Source: an uncultured Opitutia bacterium (GTDB lineage: Bacteria; Verrucomicrobiota; Verrucomicrobiia; Opitutales; Opitutaceae). Taken from it: a stretch of 64,000 nt of DNA. The stretch is taken from NCBI GenBank assembly GCA_903834135.1, contig CAILHZ010000007.1:1-64000 (forward strand), written 5' to 3'. Of this stretch, positions 49,955 to 60,427 are shown one piece after another (the first letter of the stretch is position 1; each line of letters begins with the position of its first letter). Below the pieces are notes generated by a model that did not search any database, was not told the origin of the DNA, and was given only the letters and a program-made list of their open reading frames with translations. The translations under genes and the position numbers were made by a program.

Positions 49955-52780
49955 TCAACTCCCTGGAGTTCTTCTATCTCCATACACTCCACCAGGTACT
50001 CGTTCGCGACTACGCTCATTACCCCGCATGGTTGGCTTGGGTGGATTTTCAGGAAGTTTATCTGCACACATACTTAAAACTTCAATTGCTGTAAGTGACG
50101 TTTGCGCTGCTCCATTTGTACCCACACTAGGGGCTTCATCAATTGGATTTAGAACATCTGAGCCTTCCACATGTACAGTGGAGAATAGATGCGCTCTTAG
50201 GCCACCAAACCCACCAAATGCTAAGGCAATGGCTTTATCGGCGTAGGCTTTGTTACCTGTCTTTAAGTAGGCATAGGCAGCAAGGCGTGCTCCACCCTGA
50301 CCTCGACCTACGTATTGAGCCTTATCTCCTTCTACTGAAGTCTGCATGTCTTTAACAATAACTTCTTCAGGAGCTCCTTCGAGTCGGCAGTACTGAAGCC
50401 AGGTCTTTTGCCATTTAGCATTATCTACTAGCGTATTAAGTTCGAATACAACTTCGGCTCCGCCCTGAATAGTCATGAGATTGTAATCTCCTAATTCGTC
50501 TGAGACTTTTGAAAGTTTTCCTGTCTGTGGATCATAGCCAAATACGAGATTTCTACCGGAGCGAATTCCAAGTGGCATGGCAGATAAACAATCCATTCCA
50601 ACATAAATCTTGTCACGCCATTTTGTATCCCCTGTTCTTTCCCACTCAGTCATCCAATTGCCAATAAAGGCGAGCCAATCAGGACCTACGCGAACACGTG
50701 ATGGAAACTTGAGCTCATTTTCGGTCGGTGGCTGTGCAAGCCGCATCGAATCAATCTCTAGAGCTTTATAATCCACATTTGCTACCTCATGCATTAAATC
50801 TCCAACGCGTTCATCTGTTGTTAAATAGTAATAATACCTCTTCCATGCGGCTTGGCTAATACGTGCTTCTTTTGCGCCACACCCCCAAGGGACAACATTA
50901 TGGCGAGAGCCTAAACCTGCAAAGCGGCCTAAATGATATACATCTACTTCACTGGTATTACGTGTTTCAGCTTCTGCTAAACGGAAAATGTCTGCTCTAC
51001 CTGTTCTTAGAAAACTGTACCAAAGCCACATATCACTAGCTAGTTCAGTGTTATCCCAAGCCATACCACCTAAGTCGTAGCGCCATACATGACGCACACT
51101 GTCGTAGGAATGCATCACATTTCCGAAGTACCAAAATCCGTACCAGTGACGCTGCTCAACTTCTTTTTCATAAAGAGTAATTCCTGCATCTAATTGCTCT
51201 TCTGCCATTTTTTTAAGTGGTGTAGAACGATCCGGTAAACTCCATATCCCAAATACACCGGCTGCATGAAGTGTTTGAGGTGTTGCAATTAATAAAGGCG
51301 GTTTCTGACCTGCCTTAGCCATCAAAGCACTTTCTAATTTTGTAGGTATTGAAGCAGTAGCATACAAGGTTAGTTCACTGGTTCGTGCAATTCCTGTAGC
51401 TGTACTAAAGCCAGGTTGAACATCTTCGTATACCGCATCTAAACCGTGCGACTTAATATCATAATGTCTTAAGTCCATCGCACTACCATAAGGAGACCAA
51501 AGCCATACACAGAGTTTAGCTTCAGACTGTGAAGCATGCTGTACTTCTAAAGTCGCTGGATAAGATTGCCAAAAGTTTTTAAGGCTAACTGCTAAGCCAC
51601 CGCTTACATCTCCCGTAAATACATAGCCTGAACTGCGCTTACCAGCACCTGCCTGAATCCAGGCACTATTAGGGTTGGTACGTTTTATAATCGTGAAGCC
51701 ATCTGCATTGGACTGCTCTAAGCGGAAATCATCCCACACAGCCCAATCATCCATAAGGGCTTGATCACGCTTTGAAACTTCAGATCGGTTAGGCACACGC
51801 TTTCCTGTAATTTGAGTGGGATATACATCTCCAGAACGTCTTTCTTGGTAGGCTAAATTTGCAGCGGATTGCTCCTTAGGATCACGCTTAAAGGAAGGAT
51901 CAACTACAGCTCGCCCTTGGCGACCTACCAGAGGCTGCACAGGTTCAGACCATAAGCCGTCTGCTTCTCCAGAAAAACGCACAGCACGGTTTTGAACCTC
52001 TTCTGTATAAGGGACTGCAAATTCGATTCCCAAACCCTTGATAAAATCTTTATCCTGATTTCCATCAAAAATAAAACTGTGTATAAGTTTTACAGTTTCC
52101 TGACCTGCGTAAAAATAGAGCCTAACAGTAAACGGAAGCCACAAGCGTCCTGTTTTAGCACCATACTGCTTTCCTTCAATACGAACAACGGCACGCACTG
52201 GCCCTTCTTGTTCAACAGTAACTTTCTCAATACGCCCTACTTGATTTTCACGACTAGGAGCCTCTGAAGTCGCTTCATCTTGTCCTTCTTGCAAGATACA
52301 GACTAAGCGTCCGCTGCGTGCCACTTGCTTACCAGCAACTTTTATCCAATCAATAAAGGTGTCACCGAGTAAAGGAATTCGGCAACTTAAAATACCCGTA
52401 TCTACTACGACACCGCTTTCTGTTGTATGAACAGTAAGTTTTGGACTAGTTAAGTCTGAACTTACTGTACCTGATTTTATAACAAATGATCCCTCAGTCG
52501 CTGCTAGCGTTGCATAACCACTCCACTTAATTGATCCATCTGGCCAGTACGCAAGCGGCCAATGCTGAAGAGGTAACTGATGACCTGACTGGTCTACTAT
52601 ACTAAAAGCATCGGATGTATGAACAGTGCCTTTAGGCCACGGTATTCCAAAGCTTACCCCTGCGTCATTTGTAGGGGCAGTGGTATCTAGCCAATGCAGC
52701 GTTGTTTCGACGGCTTGAGTTTTTACAACTACTCCAAGCATTAAAAGACACACAAACACAGTACGAGGGGATGGCATCAT
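49955..52780 (-). CDS. Exo-rhamnogalacturonan lyase-like secreted protein (PL26 / YetA-like)
   Basis: 941 aa. Signal peptide at 1-24 (FVCLLMLGVVVKTQA). The N-terminal beta domain has GVSFGIPWPKG and LAYWPDGSIKWSGYA, a signature of the PcRGLX/YetA-like family (PL26). The central and C-terminal parts contain GFWYFGNVMHSYD, RYDLGGMAWDNTE and the WLWYSFLRTGR helices of an alpha/alpha-barrel, ending in a short basic tail. PL26 cleaves rhamnogalacturonan I from the non-reducing end. It implies use of pectin from plants or algae. No neighbouring sugar transporter, sulfatase or SusCD-like gene, so it is not in an obvious polysaccharide locus. Confidence 0.8.
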   Translation of the reverse strand: MMPSPRTVFVCLLMLGVVVKTQAVETTLHWLDTTAPTNDAGVSFGIPWPKGTVHTSDAFSIVDQSGHQLPLQHWPLAYWPDGSIKWSGYATLAATEGSFVIKSGTVSSDLTSPKLTVHTTESGVVVDTGILSCRIPLLGDTFIDWIKVAGKQVARSGRLVCILQEGQDEATSEAPSRENQVGRIEKVTVEQEGPVRAVVRIEGKQYGAKTGRLWLPFTVRLYFYAGQETVKLIHSFIFDGNQDKDFIKGLGIEFAVPYTEEVQNRAVRFSGEADGLWSEPVQPLVGRQGRAVVDPSFKRDPKEQSAANLAYQERRSGDVYPTQITGKRVPNRSEVSKRDQALMDDWAVWDDFRLEQSNADGFTIIKRTNPNSAWIQAGAGKRSSGYVFTGDVSGGLAVSLKNFWQSYPATLEVQHASQSEAKLCVWLWSPYGSAMDLRHYDIKSHGLDAVYEDVQPGFSTATGIARTSELTLYATASIPTKLESALMAKAGQKPPLLIATPQTLHAAGVFGIWSLPDRSTPLKKMAEEQLDAGITLYEKEVEQRHWYGFWYFGNVMHSYDSVRHVWRYDLGGMAWDNTELASDMWLWYSFLRTGRADIFRLAEAETRNTSEVDVYHLGRFAGLGSRHNVVPWGCGAKEARISQAAWKRYYYYLTTDERVGDLMHEVANVDYKALEIDSMRLAQPPTENELKFPSRVRVGPDWLAFIGNWMTEWERTGDTKWRDKIYVGMDCLSAMPLGIRSGRNLVFGYDPQTGKLSKVSDELGDYNLMTIQGGAEVVFELNTLVDNAKWQKTWLQYCRLEGAPEEVIVKDMQTSVEGDKAQYVGRGQGGARLAAYAYLKTGNKAYADKAIALAFGGFGGLRAHLFSTVHVEGSDVLNPIDEAPSVGTNGAAQTSLTAIEVLSMCADKLPENPPKPTMRGNERSRERVPGGVYGDRRTPGS

Positions 52781-52943
52781 GGGGTATATGAAAAGACGTA
52801 TCCCAACATATAAAGAAACGCAAAAGCTAAAGAATAAGTCATATTTTAATCACTTACTCGGCCTACATACTAAACTAAACTAAAACCATAGAATTACTAC
52901 CTAGATAAACACTACACATTAATTCATCGAGCACGTAACGCAT

Positions 52944-53972
52944 TTAAACTTTTAAGTTTAAACCTAAGATAGCAATTAAGGAACCTATACTGATAAACAC
53001 CCAGAGAATAATTCCACTGAGCATCGCTCTCCAACCCACATTCCTGATACTTGCGACTGAAATAGATGCTCCGATTAAGAATAGAAGAAGCACCATGCCT
53101 AAGCGTGCAATATGTGAAGCTAGTCCAGAATAGGTAGCAATGATAGGAACATAGCTACGCAAAAGTGACGCAAGTAGGAAAAATCCAATAAACCAAGGAA
53201 TATAAATACTAGTCTTTTTATTTATGCCTTCATTAGTTGCATTCAATGAAGCTTTCTTTGCATACATATAGGCAATACCGAGTGTTAAGGGAATAATCCA
53301 AAGTGTCCGGGATAACTTTATCGCCATAGCACTTTGTAAAGCATCAGGCCCGTAATTAATTGTTGCTGCGACAACTGATGAAATATCATGAATTGCGATA
53401 CCAGCCCAAAGTCCAAAATCTAATTGACTGAGATGTAAAAGATGTCCCGCTAATGGGAATAGATAAAGAGCTACGGTATTTAATAAAAATATTGTACCTA
53501 TAGAGACTGCAACTTCAGCTTCCGTTGCACCAATCACGGCACTCACCGCTGCTATTGCTGAGCCACCACAGATTGCTGTTCCAACTGAAATCAAAAGACT
53601 CGTGCGTGCACCTATGCGCAGTCTAGCACCTAACCAAGTCCCTAAGATTAAAATTCCTACAATAGTAATCAATGTAAACAAGATCCCATGATAGCCTACT
53701 CTCAATACAAGCGGTAGATCCATACTAAAGCCAAGGAGCACAACACAGCCCTGCAAGAGCCATTTCGTTATCTTTCGATTTTTATTTAAAAAAGGATGCC
53801 CAATAACTGCTGCAAATAAAACGCCCACAAATAAAGCAATAGGCGCAGAGGCCCAAATCAATAACCCTAGCGAAACAGCACCAAATACAACCACCTTACC
53901 CCTGTTACCGAATATCCCAGACTTTGATTGTCCGAGCATTTCAGCATTATGCGTAGAGTTAGGTTCATTCAT
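52944..53972 (-). CDS. UPF0324 (YeiH-type) membrane protein, putative sulfate exporter family
   Basis: 342 aa, about ten membrane helices from residue 28 on. Family motifs: KWLLQGCVVLLGFSMDL, SVGTAICGGSAIAAVSAVIG, LFPLAGHLLHLS and WAGIAIHDISSVVAA. The family is labelled putative sulfate exporter (PSE) and its real substrate is uncertain. It lies between a lyase gene and a rhodanese/RND block on the same strand, with 137 bp to the rhodanese gene, so it may belong to that sulfur-linked group or stand alone. Confidence 0.88.
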   Translation of the reverse strand: MNEPNSTHNAEMLGQSKSGIFGNRGKVVVFGAVSLGLLIWASAPIALFVGVLFAAVIGHPFLNKNRKITKWLLQGCVVLLGFSMDLPLVLRVGYHGILFTLITIVGILILGTWLGARLRIGARTSLLISVGTAICGGSAIAAVSAVIGATEAEVAVSIGTIFLLNTVALYLFPLAGHLLHLSQLDFGLWAGIAIHDISSVVAATINYGPDALQSAMAIKLSRTLWIIPLTLGIAYMYAKKASLNATNEGINKKTSIYIPWFIGFFLLASLLRSYVPIIATYSGLASHIARLGMVLLLFLIGASISVASIRNVGWRAMLSGIILWVFISIGSLIAILGLNLKV

Positions 53973-54109
53973 ACAATATTACAAAGATTCAATCTAAATG
54001 AATCGTGTCACCGACCTTATATCAGATCTTTGAGTAAGTAATATACGGCTAGTCGAGCAAAACGTCACGTTTTTAAACTAACACCATAGCATCTCATACA
54101 AAGTTAATC

Positions 54110-54469
54110 TTATTTCTTAGTAGGCCAGCCACTGGTAACCCAGTCCTTATAACCACCCGTATTAAATGCCAGAAAACCTTCAGCATTTAAAATCTTAGTT
54201 GCCATGCCTGAACGAGCTCCTGCGGCACAATGTAAAAAAAGTTCTTTGCCCCTAGCCTTTTCTAACGCTGCATTCCAATGAGTTCTTGAGCCATTTAGAT
54301 CACTTAATGGAAGCAATAGTGCTAATTCAGCAACTCCTGCCTCCCACTCTCTAGGTTCACGCACATCAATTAGAAGGGCCTTACCCTGCTTAACCATAAG
54401 ATGACAGTCTTTAGCGGACCGCTTGGGCGCAGAAGCAAACATCGTTTTAAGCACTTTAAGAATACGCAT
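54110..54469 (-). CDS. Rhodanese-like sulfurtransferase
   Basis: 119 aa, one rhodanese domain: ALLIDVREPREWEAGVAE, then LFLHCAAGARSGMA with the active Cys81 in a six-residue CAAGAR loop, then GGYKDW. A six-residue loop is typical of sulfur-transferring rhodaneses. An N-terminal 20-residue helix (KVLKTMFASAPKRS) has no membrane segment. It is last in the minus-strand operon DUF2892-TolC-HlyD-RND-rhodanese, 26 bp after the RND gene. It probably handles persulfide or thiosulfate sulfur. Confidence 0.88.
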   Translation of the reverse strand: MRILKVLKTMFASAPKRSAKDCHLMVKQGKALLIDVREPREWEAGVAELALLLPLSDLNGSRTHWNAALEKARGKELFLHCAAGARSGMATKILNAEGFLAFNTGGYKDWVTSGWPTKK

Positions 54470-54495
54470 TAGTTTAAGAAATTTAGTGAAGGTTA

Positions 54496-57400
54496 TTATT
54501 TAGAATTTATCTTTGGCTTATGAGCCATAAAATAGATCAGCGGAACTGCAATAGGACTAATCACAAGTGAGGCAATTGCGCCAAATAGTAAGGATATTGC
54601 AAGACCTTGAAATATAGGATCCGTAAGGATAACAATCCCTCCTACAACAACAGCAAACGCTGTTAACATCATAGGACGAAACCTAACTGCACCAGACTGA
54701 ATACAGGCTTCTGCAAGTGTACATCCACGGCTTAAGCGTAATTCAATAAAATCAACGAGGATAATAGAATTACGAATCACGATACCTGCTCCTGCCATAA
54801 ATCCTATCATCGAGGTTGCCGTAAAAAATGCCCCCATTATGGCATGTGCAGGCATGATACCTACTAGCGAGAAAGGGATAACTGTCATCACAATTAAAGG
54901 AGTGATATAGTTCTTAAACCATCCAACCATAAGCATATAAATCAGAATACAGACTGCAGCAAAGGCGAGGCCAAGATCACGAAATACCTCTAAGGTAACT
55001 TGCCATTCTCCATCCCACTTAATAGCAGGCTCACGGTCATCCGTAGGCATGGAGGCATTATAAAGACGAACTCCCTGTTGGGTTCCCCCAAAGTCGTGCC
55101 CGCGCAACTGAGCAAGTGCTTTATTCATAGCAAAGATTGCATAGACGGGACTCTCCACTACCCCTGCCACATCTGCAGTAACATAGATTACATTTTGTAA
55201 ATTTTTATGATAAATATTTCTCTCTTCGTGGGTAAGCTCAACCGTGACTAACTCACGCAGAGAAGTAAGTGGTCCCTGAGGATTCATATCAGAGCGAATA
55301 CCTAAATTTAGAATTGATTGCACTTTGGCTCGTTCACTAACCGGCAATTCTAAGACTATATTTTGAGCCTCCCTGTTATTTTCCCCATGCAGAACTGTAA
55401 CAGGATAGCCTTGCGTAGCAATTTGCACAACACGAGCAATCGCCTCTTCAGAAATCCCACTTAAGGCGGCTTTAGCACGATCTACATGTAAGATTGTTTT
55501 AGATTGTTCTTTTTCAACGTACCAATCGACATCTACAACCCCCAAAGATGAGGATAATATTGATTTCACCTGAGTCGCTAATGCGAGTCTTGCTTGCCGT
55601 GTAGGCGCATAAATTTCGGCAACAATTGTCTGCAATACCGGTGGACCAGGAGGTACTTCAGCAACCGCGATTGACGCTCCGTAGTGTTGAGCGATTAAAG
55701 CAAGTCGTGGTCTAATCCGACGGGCAATATCATGACTCTGTGCTTTACGTTCATCCTTAGGTAATAAATTAATTTGAAGATCTGCTACAGCACTTCCACT
55801 GCGCATAAAGTAATGTCTGACAAGGCCATTGAAATTGAATGGGGAAGCCGTTCCTACATAGACTTGATAATCACGCACCTCCGGTTCTACTCGAATGGAA
55901 GCCGCCATCTCTTTTGCAACACGCGCTGTCTGCTCTAAGGTACTACCCTCAGGCATATTAATAATCACCTGAAATTCAGATTTATTATCAAACGGTAACA
56001 TCTTCACCTTAACTGCACCAATGCCAACTAAGGCCATTGAAGCAAGTGTAGCTAAAATTATAATTCCAAGAAAAATATACCTCAAATTACGCTTCTCAAT
56101 CAAAGGACGCATTACACGTTCATAAAGACGAGTGAATACAGTTGCTGGCATTGCTTCCTCCAAAGCATCCTCTTCATCTGTGAGTGGAGCATCAATAAAA
56201 GCCTGCGAAGATGGATCATGATGCACATGGCCTTTCAGTATCTTTAGTGCTGCCCAAGGTGTAACAGCAAAAGCAACAATGAGTGAAAAAAGCATAGCTG
56301 CACTTGATCCAACTGGAATTGGTCTCATGTAAGGCCCCATAAGCCCACTCACAAAAGCCATAGGTAAGACTGCAGCGATCACAGCCCACGTAGCCAATAT
56401 CGTTGGGTTACCTACTTCATCGACTGCTTCAACAGCAATCTGCAGTAGTCGCTTACGTCTACAACTAGGCAGCCCCATGTGTCGCACAATATTTTCGACG
56501 ACAACAATCGCGTCGTCTACTAGAATACCAATAGAGAAAATCAGTGCGAAAAGAGTTATCCTATTTAATGTATATCCATAGAGATAAAAAATAAGTAACG
56601 TAAGCCCTAGTGTCACAGGAATAGCGAGCAGCACGATAAGTGATTCCCTCCACCCTAAGAAAAGTAAAATGAGCACTGCTACACCAAATACAGCAAATCC
56701 CATGTGCAACAAAAGTTCGTTCGATTTCTCACTCGCAGTTGCTCCATAATTACGCGTCACCGTTACATCTATGTCTGCAGGTATAACGATTCCCTTGTAA
56801 CTGTTTACTTTAGCAAGCACTGCATTTACGACATCGACTGCATTTGCTCCCGGTCTTTTAGCAATACTAAGAGTAACTGCTGCAGATTCTAGGCCGCTGT
56901 GGGGATCGCCGTATAAAACATAATTCGAAGGTTCTCCTGGACCATCACTCACAACTGCAACATCACGCAGATAAATAGGCTTCCCCTGAAAGACTCCAAC
57001 AACGACATTTTCTACATCGTGCACATCTTTGAAAAAGCTGCCTGTTTGAAGTAGCGTTTCTTGATTATTCTCTGAAATTACAGAAGGCATACTCTGTACA
57101 TTAGCCTGACTAAGCATAGGGACTAACATGGTAACACTTATTCCACGTGAGCTAAGTTTTGCTGGATCTAAATAGACATGAACTTGTTTTCTTTCTGCAC
57201 CAATTAACGTTGTTTCTGCGACTAAAGGTAATTGCTTAATAGCATCGTCTACTTGAACCGCTAGACGGCGTAATGTCTCCTGATCATAGCGTGTGCTATG
57301 AAAAGTAAGGGCAAGTATAGGAACGTCATCGATCGTACGTGGCTTAACTAGAGGTGCATACACACCTAGCGGAATTCGATCAGCATTAGCCTGTAATTTC

Positions 57401-57780
57401 TGATTAAGTCTAACCAATGCTGCTTCTAGATCCGTACCTACCTTAAAACGAACAATTGTCATATTCGCTCCAGGCCTTGCAGTTGAGTACAAGTACTCTA
57501 CTCCAGGAATCTCCCACAACAATTTCTCCATAGGACGAGTGACTAGATTTTCAACTTCATGACTACTCGCCCCCGGCATACCAACCATAATATCGACCAT
57601 CGGAACTTTAATCTGAGGCTCCTCTTCACGAGGTAGCATAAGCACCGCAAAAAGCCCCAGGATCAGTGATGCTATAATAGCAATTGGGGTTAATTTAGAA
57701 TCAATAAATAGCGATGCTAGTCTACCCGCAAAGCCGTACTGAGATGATTGCAAACCTTGAGGTGACTGACTTGTACTCAC
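54496..57780 (-). CDS. RND efflux pump permease (AcrB/CusA superfamily)
   Basis: 1094 aa with the two-fold RND layout: membrane segment 1 at about 28-48 (IAIIASLILGLFAVLML), a large periplasmic loop, helices 2-6 at about 355-490, a second loop and helices 7-12 at the C-terminus. Proton-relay Asp pair is in SIGILVDDAIVVVENI (TM4). LVTRPMEKLLWEIPGVEYL is in the first porter domain. It exports hydrophobic, cationic or metal-linked substrates through the adjacent adaptor and TolC-like pore. Its ATG overlaps the HlyD stop by 4 bp. The CusA methionine relay cannot be judged by eye, so substrate is open. Confidence 0.93.
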   Translation of the reverse strand: MSTSQSPQGLQSSQYGFAGRLASLFIDSKLTPIAIIASLILGLFAVLMLPREEEPQIKVPMVDIMVGMPGASSHEVENLVTRPMEKLLWEIPGVEYLYSTARPGANMTIVRFKVGTDLEAALVRLNQKLQANADRIPLGVYAPLVKPRTIDDVPILALTFHSTRYDQETLRRLAVQVDDAIKQLPLVAETTLIGAERKQVHVYLDPAKLSSRGISVTMLVPMLSQANVQSMPSVISENNQETLLQTGSFFKDVHDVENVVVGVFQGKPIYLRDVAVVSDGPGEPSNYVLYGDPHSGLESAAVTLSIAKRPGANAVDVVNAVLAKVNSYKGIVIPADIDVTVTRNYGATASEKSNELLLHMGFAVFGVAVLILLFLGWRESLIVLLAIPVTLGLTLLIFYLYGYTLNRITLFALIFSIGILVDDAIVVVENIVRHMGLPSCRRKRLLQIAVEAVDEVGNPTILATWAVIAAVLPMAFVSGLMGPYMRPIPVGSSAAMLFSLIVAFAVTPWAALKILKGHVHHDPSSQAFIDAPLTDEEDALEEAMPATVFTRLYERVMRPLIEKRNLRYIFLGIIILATLASMALVGIGAVKVKMLPFDNKSEFQVIINMPEGSTLEQTARVAKEMAASIRVEPEVRDYQVYVGTASPFNFNGLVRHYFMRSGSAVADLQINLLPKDERKAQSHDIARRIRPRLALIAQHYGASIAVAEVPPGPPVLQTIVAEIYAPTRQARLALATQVKSILSSSLGVVDVDWYVEKEQSKTILHVDRAKAALSGISEEAIARVVQIATQGYPVTVLHGENNREAQNIVLELPVSERAKVQSILNLGIRSDMNPQGPLTSLRELVTVELTHEERNIYHKNLQNVIYVTADVAGVVESPVYAIFAMNKALAQLRGHDFGGTQQGVRLYNASMPTDDREPAIKWDGEWQVTLEVFRDLGLAFAAVCILIYMLMVGWFKNYITPLIVMTVIPFSLVGIMPAHAIMGAFFTATSMIGFMAGAGIVIRNSIILVDFIELRLSRGCTLAEACIQSGAVRFRPMMLTAFAVVVGGIVILTDPIFQGLAISLLFGAIASLVISPIAVPLIYFMAHKPKINSK

Positions 57781-58805
57781 GGCAGCACCTCCACATGTTG
57801 GCCTTCCCTTAATCCAACTGTCGGTGAAAGCACAACATTCTCACCTGCATCTACACCAGCAAGAATTTCAGTTTTATTACCACTGATTTGACCGATTTTA
57901 ACTAATCTAAGAACAACACTGTGATCGTCCCTTACAACAAAAACACGCTCCATTTGGCCCTCACGAGTAACCGCTTCACTTGCAACATAAAGTTTAGTAT
58001 TTTCAATGCTGGGAACTTTAATAGTAGCGTAACGTCCAGAAAGAAGTCCCTCTGTGTCTACAAGTTTAAATTTAGCGAACACGGCGTGTGTTTGCATATC
58101 TGACTCAGAGGATACTTCACTCAGTTTAGCATCAAGTGATCTATTCAGATTTGAAATTTGGACTTTATATGTAGCCCCGATCTTTAATCCATGAGCAAGA
58201 ACTTCAGGAATATTTGCCTCAACACTATACGAGCCAACCTGCTCGATCTCAATGAGTGGCACACCTGGAGATACCCAAGTACCACGATCTATATTTTTTT
58301 TCGCTATGACACCTTCAAACGGAGCGCGTATCTGCAAATAACTTAAATAGGCTTTTGCCTCTTCAAGGATACCTTCAGCTATGTGCACGCGAGTTGTGAG
58401 ATTTCGCACAAGATCTGCAGTACTAGCCCCCTTCAACAAGAGTCCCTGTTCACGCGACAAATCAAACTTTGCTTGGCTGAGTTGTGCTTTGGCTTGGCTA
58501 TAGCGAGCACTTACTTCACCAGATTGAATCTTCACGAGTAGTTCATTTGGATGTACCCTCTCCCCTAAATGAACAGGTACAGCATCAACTGTACCCATAA
58601 GTTGCGCAGAGAGTATAGCACTATGCTCAGGCCTAACTACACCGGATATATCTATCATATCGGATCCAGAAATCGCAATCACTTGGCCTGTTGCAACTGC
58701 GAGAGAGTCTTTATTCGTTGATGACAACTCGCGTATTTCAGGGCGAGTACATCCAACCACAAGCAAGAGGGCAAAACTACTACTCAATAATAAACGCGTA
58801 TTCAT
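57777..58805 (-). CDS. RND periplasmic adaptor (HlyD/AcrA family), lipoprotein
   Basis: 342 aa. Lipobox LLVVGC with the lipidated Cys19. Barrel-sandwich halves: LSAQLMGTVDAVPVHLGERV and IRAPFEGVIAKKNIDRGTWV around a short helical hairpin (AKAQLSQAKFDLSREQ). Then beta-barrel and membrane-proximal regions to GQHVEVLP. It links the RND permease to the outer-membrane TolC-like protein. 4-bp overlap with the permease gene and 10 bp to TolC indicate one transcript. Confidence 0.92.
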   Translation of the reverse strand: MNTRLLLSSSFALLLVVGCTRPEIRELSSTNKDSLAVATGQVIAISGSDMIDISGVVRPEHSAILSAQLMGTVDAVPVHLGERVHPNELLVKIQSGEVSARYSQAKAQLSQAKFDLSREQGLLLKGASTADLVRNLTTRVHIAEGILEEAKAYLSYLQIRAPFEGVIAKKNIDRGTWVSPGVPLIEIEQVGSYSVEANIPEVLAHGLKIGATYKVQISNLNRSLDAKLSEVSSESDMQTHAVFAKFKLVDTEGLLSGRYATIKVPSIENTKLYVASEAVTREGQMERVFVVRDDHSVVLRLVKIGQISGNKTEILAGVDAGENVVLSPTVGLREGQHVEVLP

Positions 58806-58815
58806 AGAATAAAAA

Positions 58816-60147
58816 CTAAGGGTTTGAAAGTACAGGTAGACCTAAAGCACTACGATAAGAGGCAAGGGCAATACGCTCATCAGATGATGCGAAAGTTCTA
58901 CGCATTTGTGCCTCAATATAGCGACTTTCCACTCCAATGAGATCTGCTGTTGCTAGAAGTCCTTGGTCAAAACGAGCACGTGTTAATTCGACACTCTCTT
59001 TAGCTTGATCAACTGATTGCACACTTACCTCTAAGCGTTCTTTTGCATTTTCATAGCTAAGACGAGCCTGCTCAGCTTCAAGAGCAATACCTTGCTGAAG
59101 TTTGCGCATCATCTCTTTAACTTGGCCAAGTTCAGCCGCACTTTGACTAATGCCTGCTTTTATTTTACCCCCATCAAAAATATTCAAGTCAAGGGCTAGA
59201 CCCGCACTCCAACTATTACCCTGATGATTTAGCTTAAAGCCTTGATCAACTTGATAAGTAGCGAATGCATTTACGCTTGGCTGCCGAGCTCCACGTGCTA
59301 CACGCACCATCTCTTCTGCTGCAATCAAGCGCTCACGCAAACTAGCAAGTTCGGGACGCAAAGATGTATTAATTGATTGAGGCTCGAGGAGTCGCTGCAG
59401 TGAGGTATCCTCTGCTTGTAATTGAATAAGTCCGGGTGCGTTCTGTATTCCAAGCACGTAGCAGAATGATCGTTCACTGAGAAGTACTCCACTGCGCGCA
59501 GAACTTAACTGCTCTTTTGTTTGAGCAAGCTGCACTTTCAAACTGAGTAAATCAGCTTTAAATAACTGTCCGGCCTCATAGCGTGCCTGCGCATTTACTA
59601 CAGCAGCTTCATAAGCATTCACTCCAGAATCTAAAGCGAGTACACTTTGCCTAGCCTTAATAATTTCAAAATACGATTTAACTACAATCAAAGAAAGCTG
59701 ATTTTGTGCTGCACGCAGATCTTCTAAGGCAGCACGAGATCCTGCTCGTGCAGCGCTTACGCCTGCCTTCACACGACCTCCGCTATACAAATTATAAGCG
59801 ACTGTTCCTGTCCCATTTAAATTATCAATTTGCCCAGGATGATTGAAATTGAGTCCAAAATTAAAGGCACGTTGATTGAGAATAGAACCAAAAGCCATCA
59901 TTGGACTATTTGTCTGCATATAACTACCTTGTAGAGATACTTGAGGGTACCAATTAGACTGCGCACTGTTTACAATTGCCTCTGCCTCAGTAGCACGCTG
60001 TCTTGCGATCAAAGCATCGGGGCTCTGCTTGAGTGCGACTAAGATCGCACGCTCCAATGTCCAAACTTCAGCTCTACTGGGTGACACTAGAAAGTCTACC
60101 ACTATGACTAAGCTACAAATACCCCGCATGAGTATACTTAAATTCAT
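58816..60147 (-). CDS. TolC-family outer-membrane efflux protein
   Basis: 443 aa from the ATG at 60147. A GTG at 60183 is in frame but would overlap the DUF2892 gene by 20 bp. Signal peptide with MRGICSLVIVVDFLVSPSRA. The two outer-membrane efflux repeats have VWTLERAILVALKQSPDALI at the start, ARYEAGQLFKADLLSLK in the first, and VELTRARFDQGLLATADLI in the second, with long helical hairpins between. Forms the exit channel of the RND system encoded downstream. Confidence 0.92.
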   Translation of the reverse strand: MNLSILMRGICSLVIVVDFLVSPSRAEVWTLERAILVALKQSPDALIARQRATEAEAIVNSAQSNWYPQVSLQGSYMQTNSPMMAFGSILNQRAFNFGLNFNHPGQIDNLNGTGTVAYNLYSGGRVKAGVSAARAGSRAALEDLRAAQNQLSLIVVKSYFEIIKARQSVLALDSGVNAYEAAVVNAQARYEAGQLFKADLLSLKVQLAQTKEQLSSARSGVLLSERSFCYVLGIQNAPGLIQLQAEDTSLQRLLEPQSINTSLRPELASLRERLIAAEEMVRVARGARQPSVNAFATYQVDQGFKLNHQGNSWSAGLALDLNIFDGGKIKAGISQSAAELGQVKEMMRKLQQGIALEAEQARLSYENAKERLEVSVQSVDQAKESVELTRARFDQGLLATADLIGVESRYIEAQMRRTFASSDERIALASYRSALGLPVLSNP

Positions 60148-60163
60148 ACTAGTGCTTAATGAA

Positions 60164-60391
60164 TTAAAGCTTTGTTTGCCCACCCCAGTGAATTACACCC
60201 GAATCATCGAGCCATCCAAGTTTACGTAAGACAATACTTGGAGGACAAAAGCCTGTGAAACTCGACTGCACAAGATTAAGTCCCACAAACAAAGGAAGTA
60301 ACAGCCACCAGACATTGACTGTGTGCGTTAGAACAACGCCTACCACAACAAATGTGCCAGCAATAAGACGAACTAGGGTTTCAATTTTCAT
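60164..60391 (-). CDS. DUF2892 (YgaP-like) small membrane protein
   Basis: 75 aa from the ATG at 60391; the ATG at 60424 would lie inside the 22-bp palindrome. Two membrane helices (IAGTFVVVGVVLT and VNVWWLLLPLFVGLNLVQSSF), then FTGFCPPSIVLRKLGW, the family motif with Pro-Pro and one Cys. DUF2892 is the membrane part of E. coli YgaP, which is fused to a rhodanese. Here the rhodanese is a separate gene at the end of the same operon. First gene of the operon and divergent from the ArsR-type regulator. Confidence 0.85.
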   Translation of the reverse strand: MKIETLVRLIAGTFVVVGVVLTHTVNVWWLLLPLFVGLNLVQSSFTGFCPPSIVLRKLGWLDDSGVIHWGGQTKL

Positions 60392-60405
60392 ATGTTTATT
60401 GACTT

Positions 60406-60427
60406 TATATGCGTATATACGCATATA
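60406..60427. promoter_or_regulatory. Perfect 22-bp palindrome, likely operator of the ArsR-type regulator
   Basis: The sequence from 60406 to 60427 equals its own reverse complement over all 22 bases, with core ATGCGTATATACGCAT. It lies between the divergent DUF2892 (60391) and ArsR-type (60464) starts, where it could repress both promoters. ArsR-family dimers bind such imperfect or perfect palindromes. The tie to this regulator is inference from position. Confidence 0.75.
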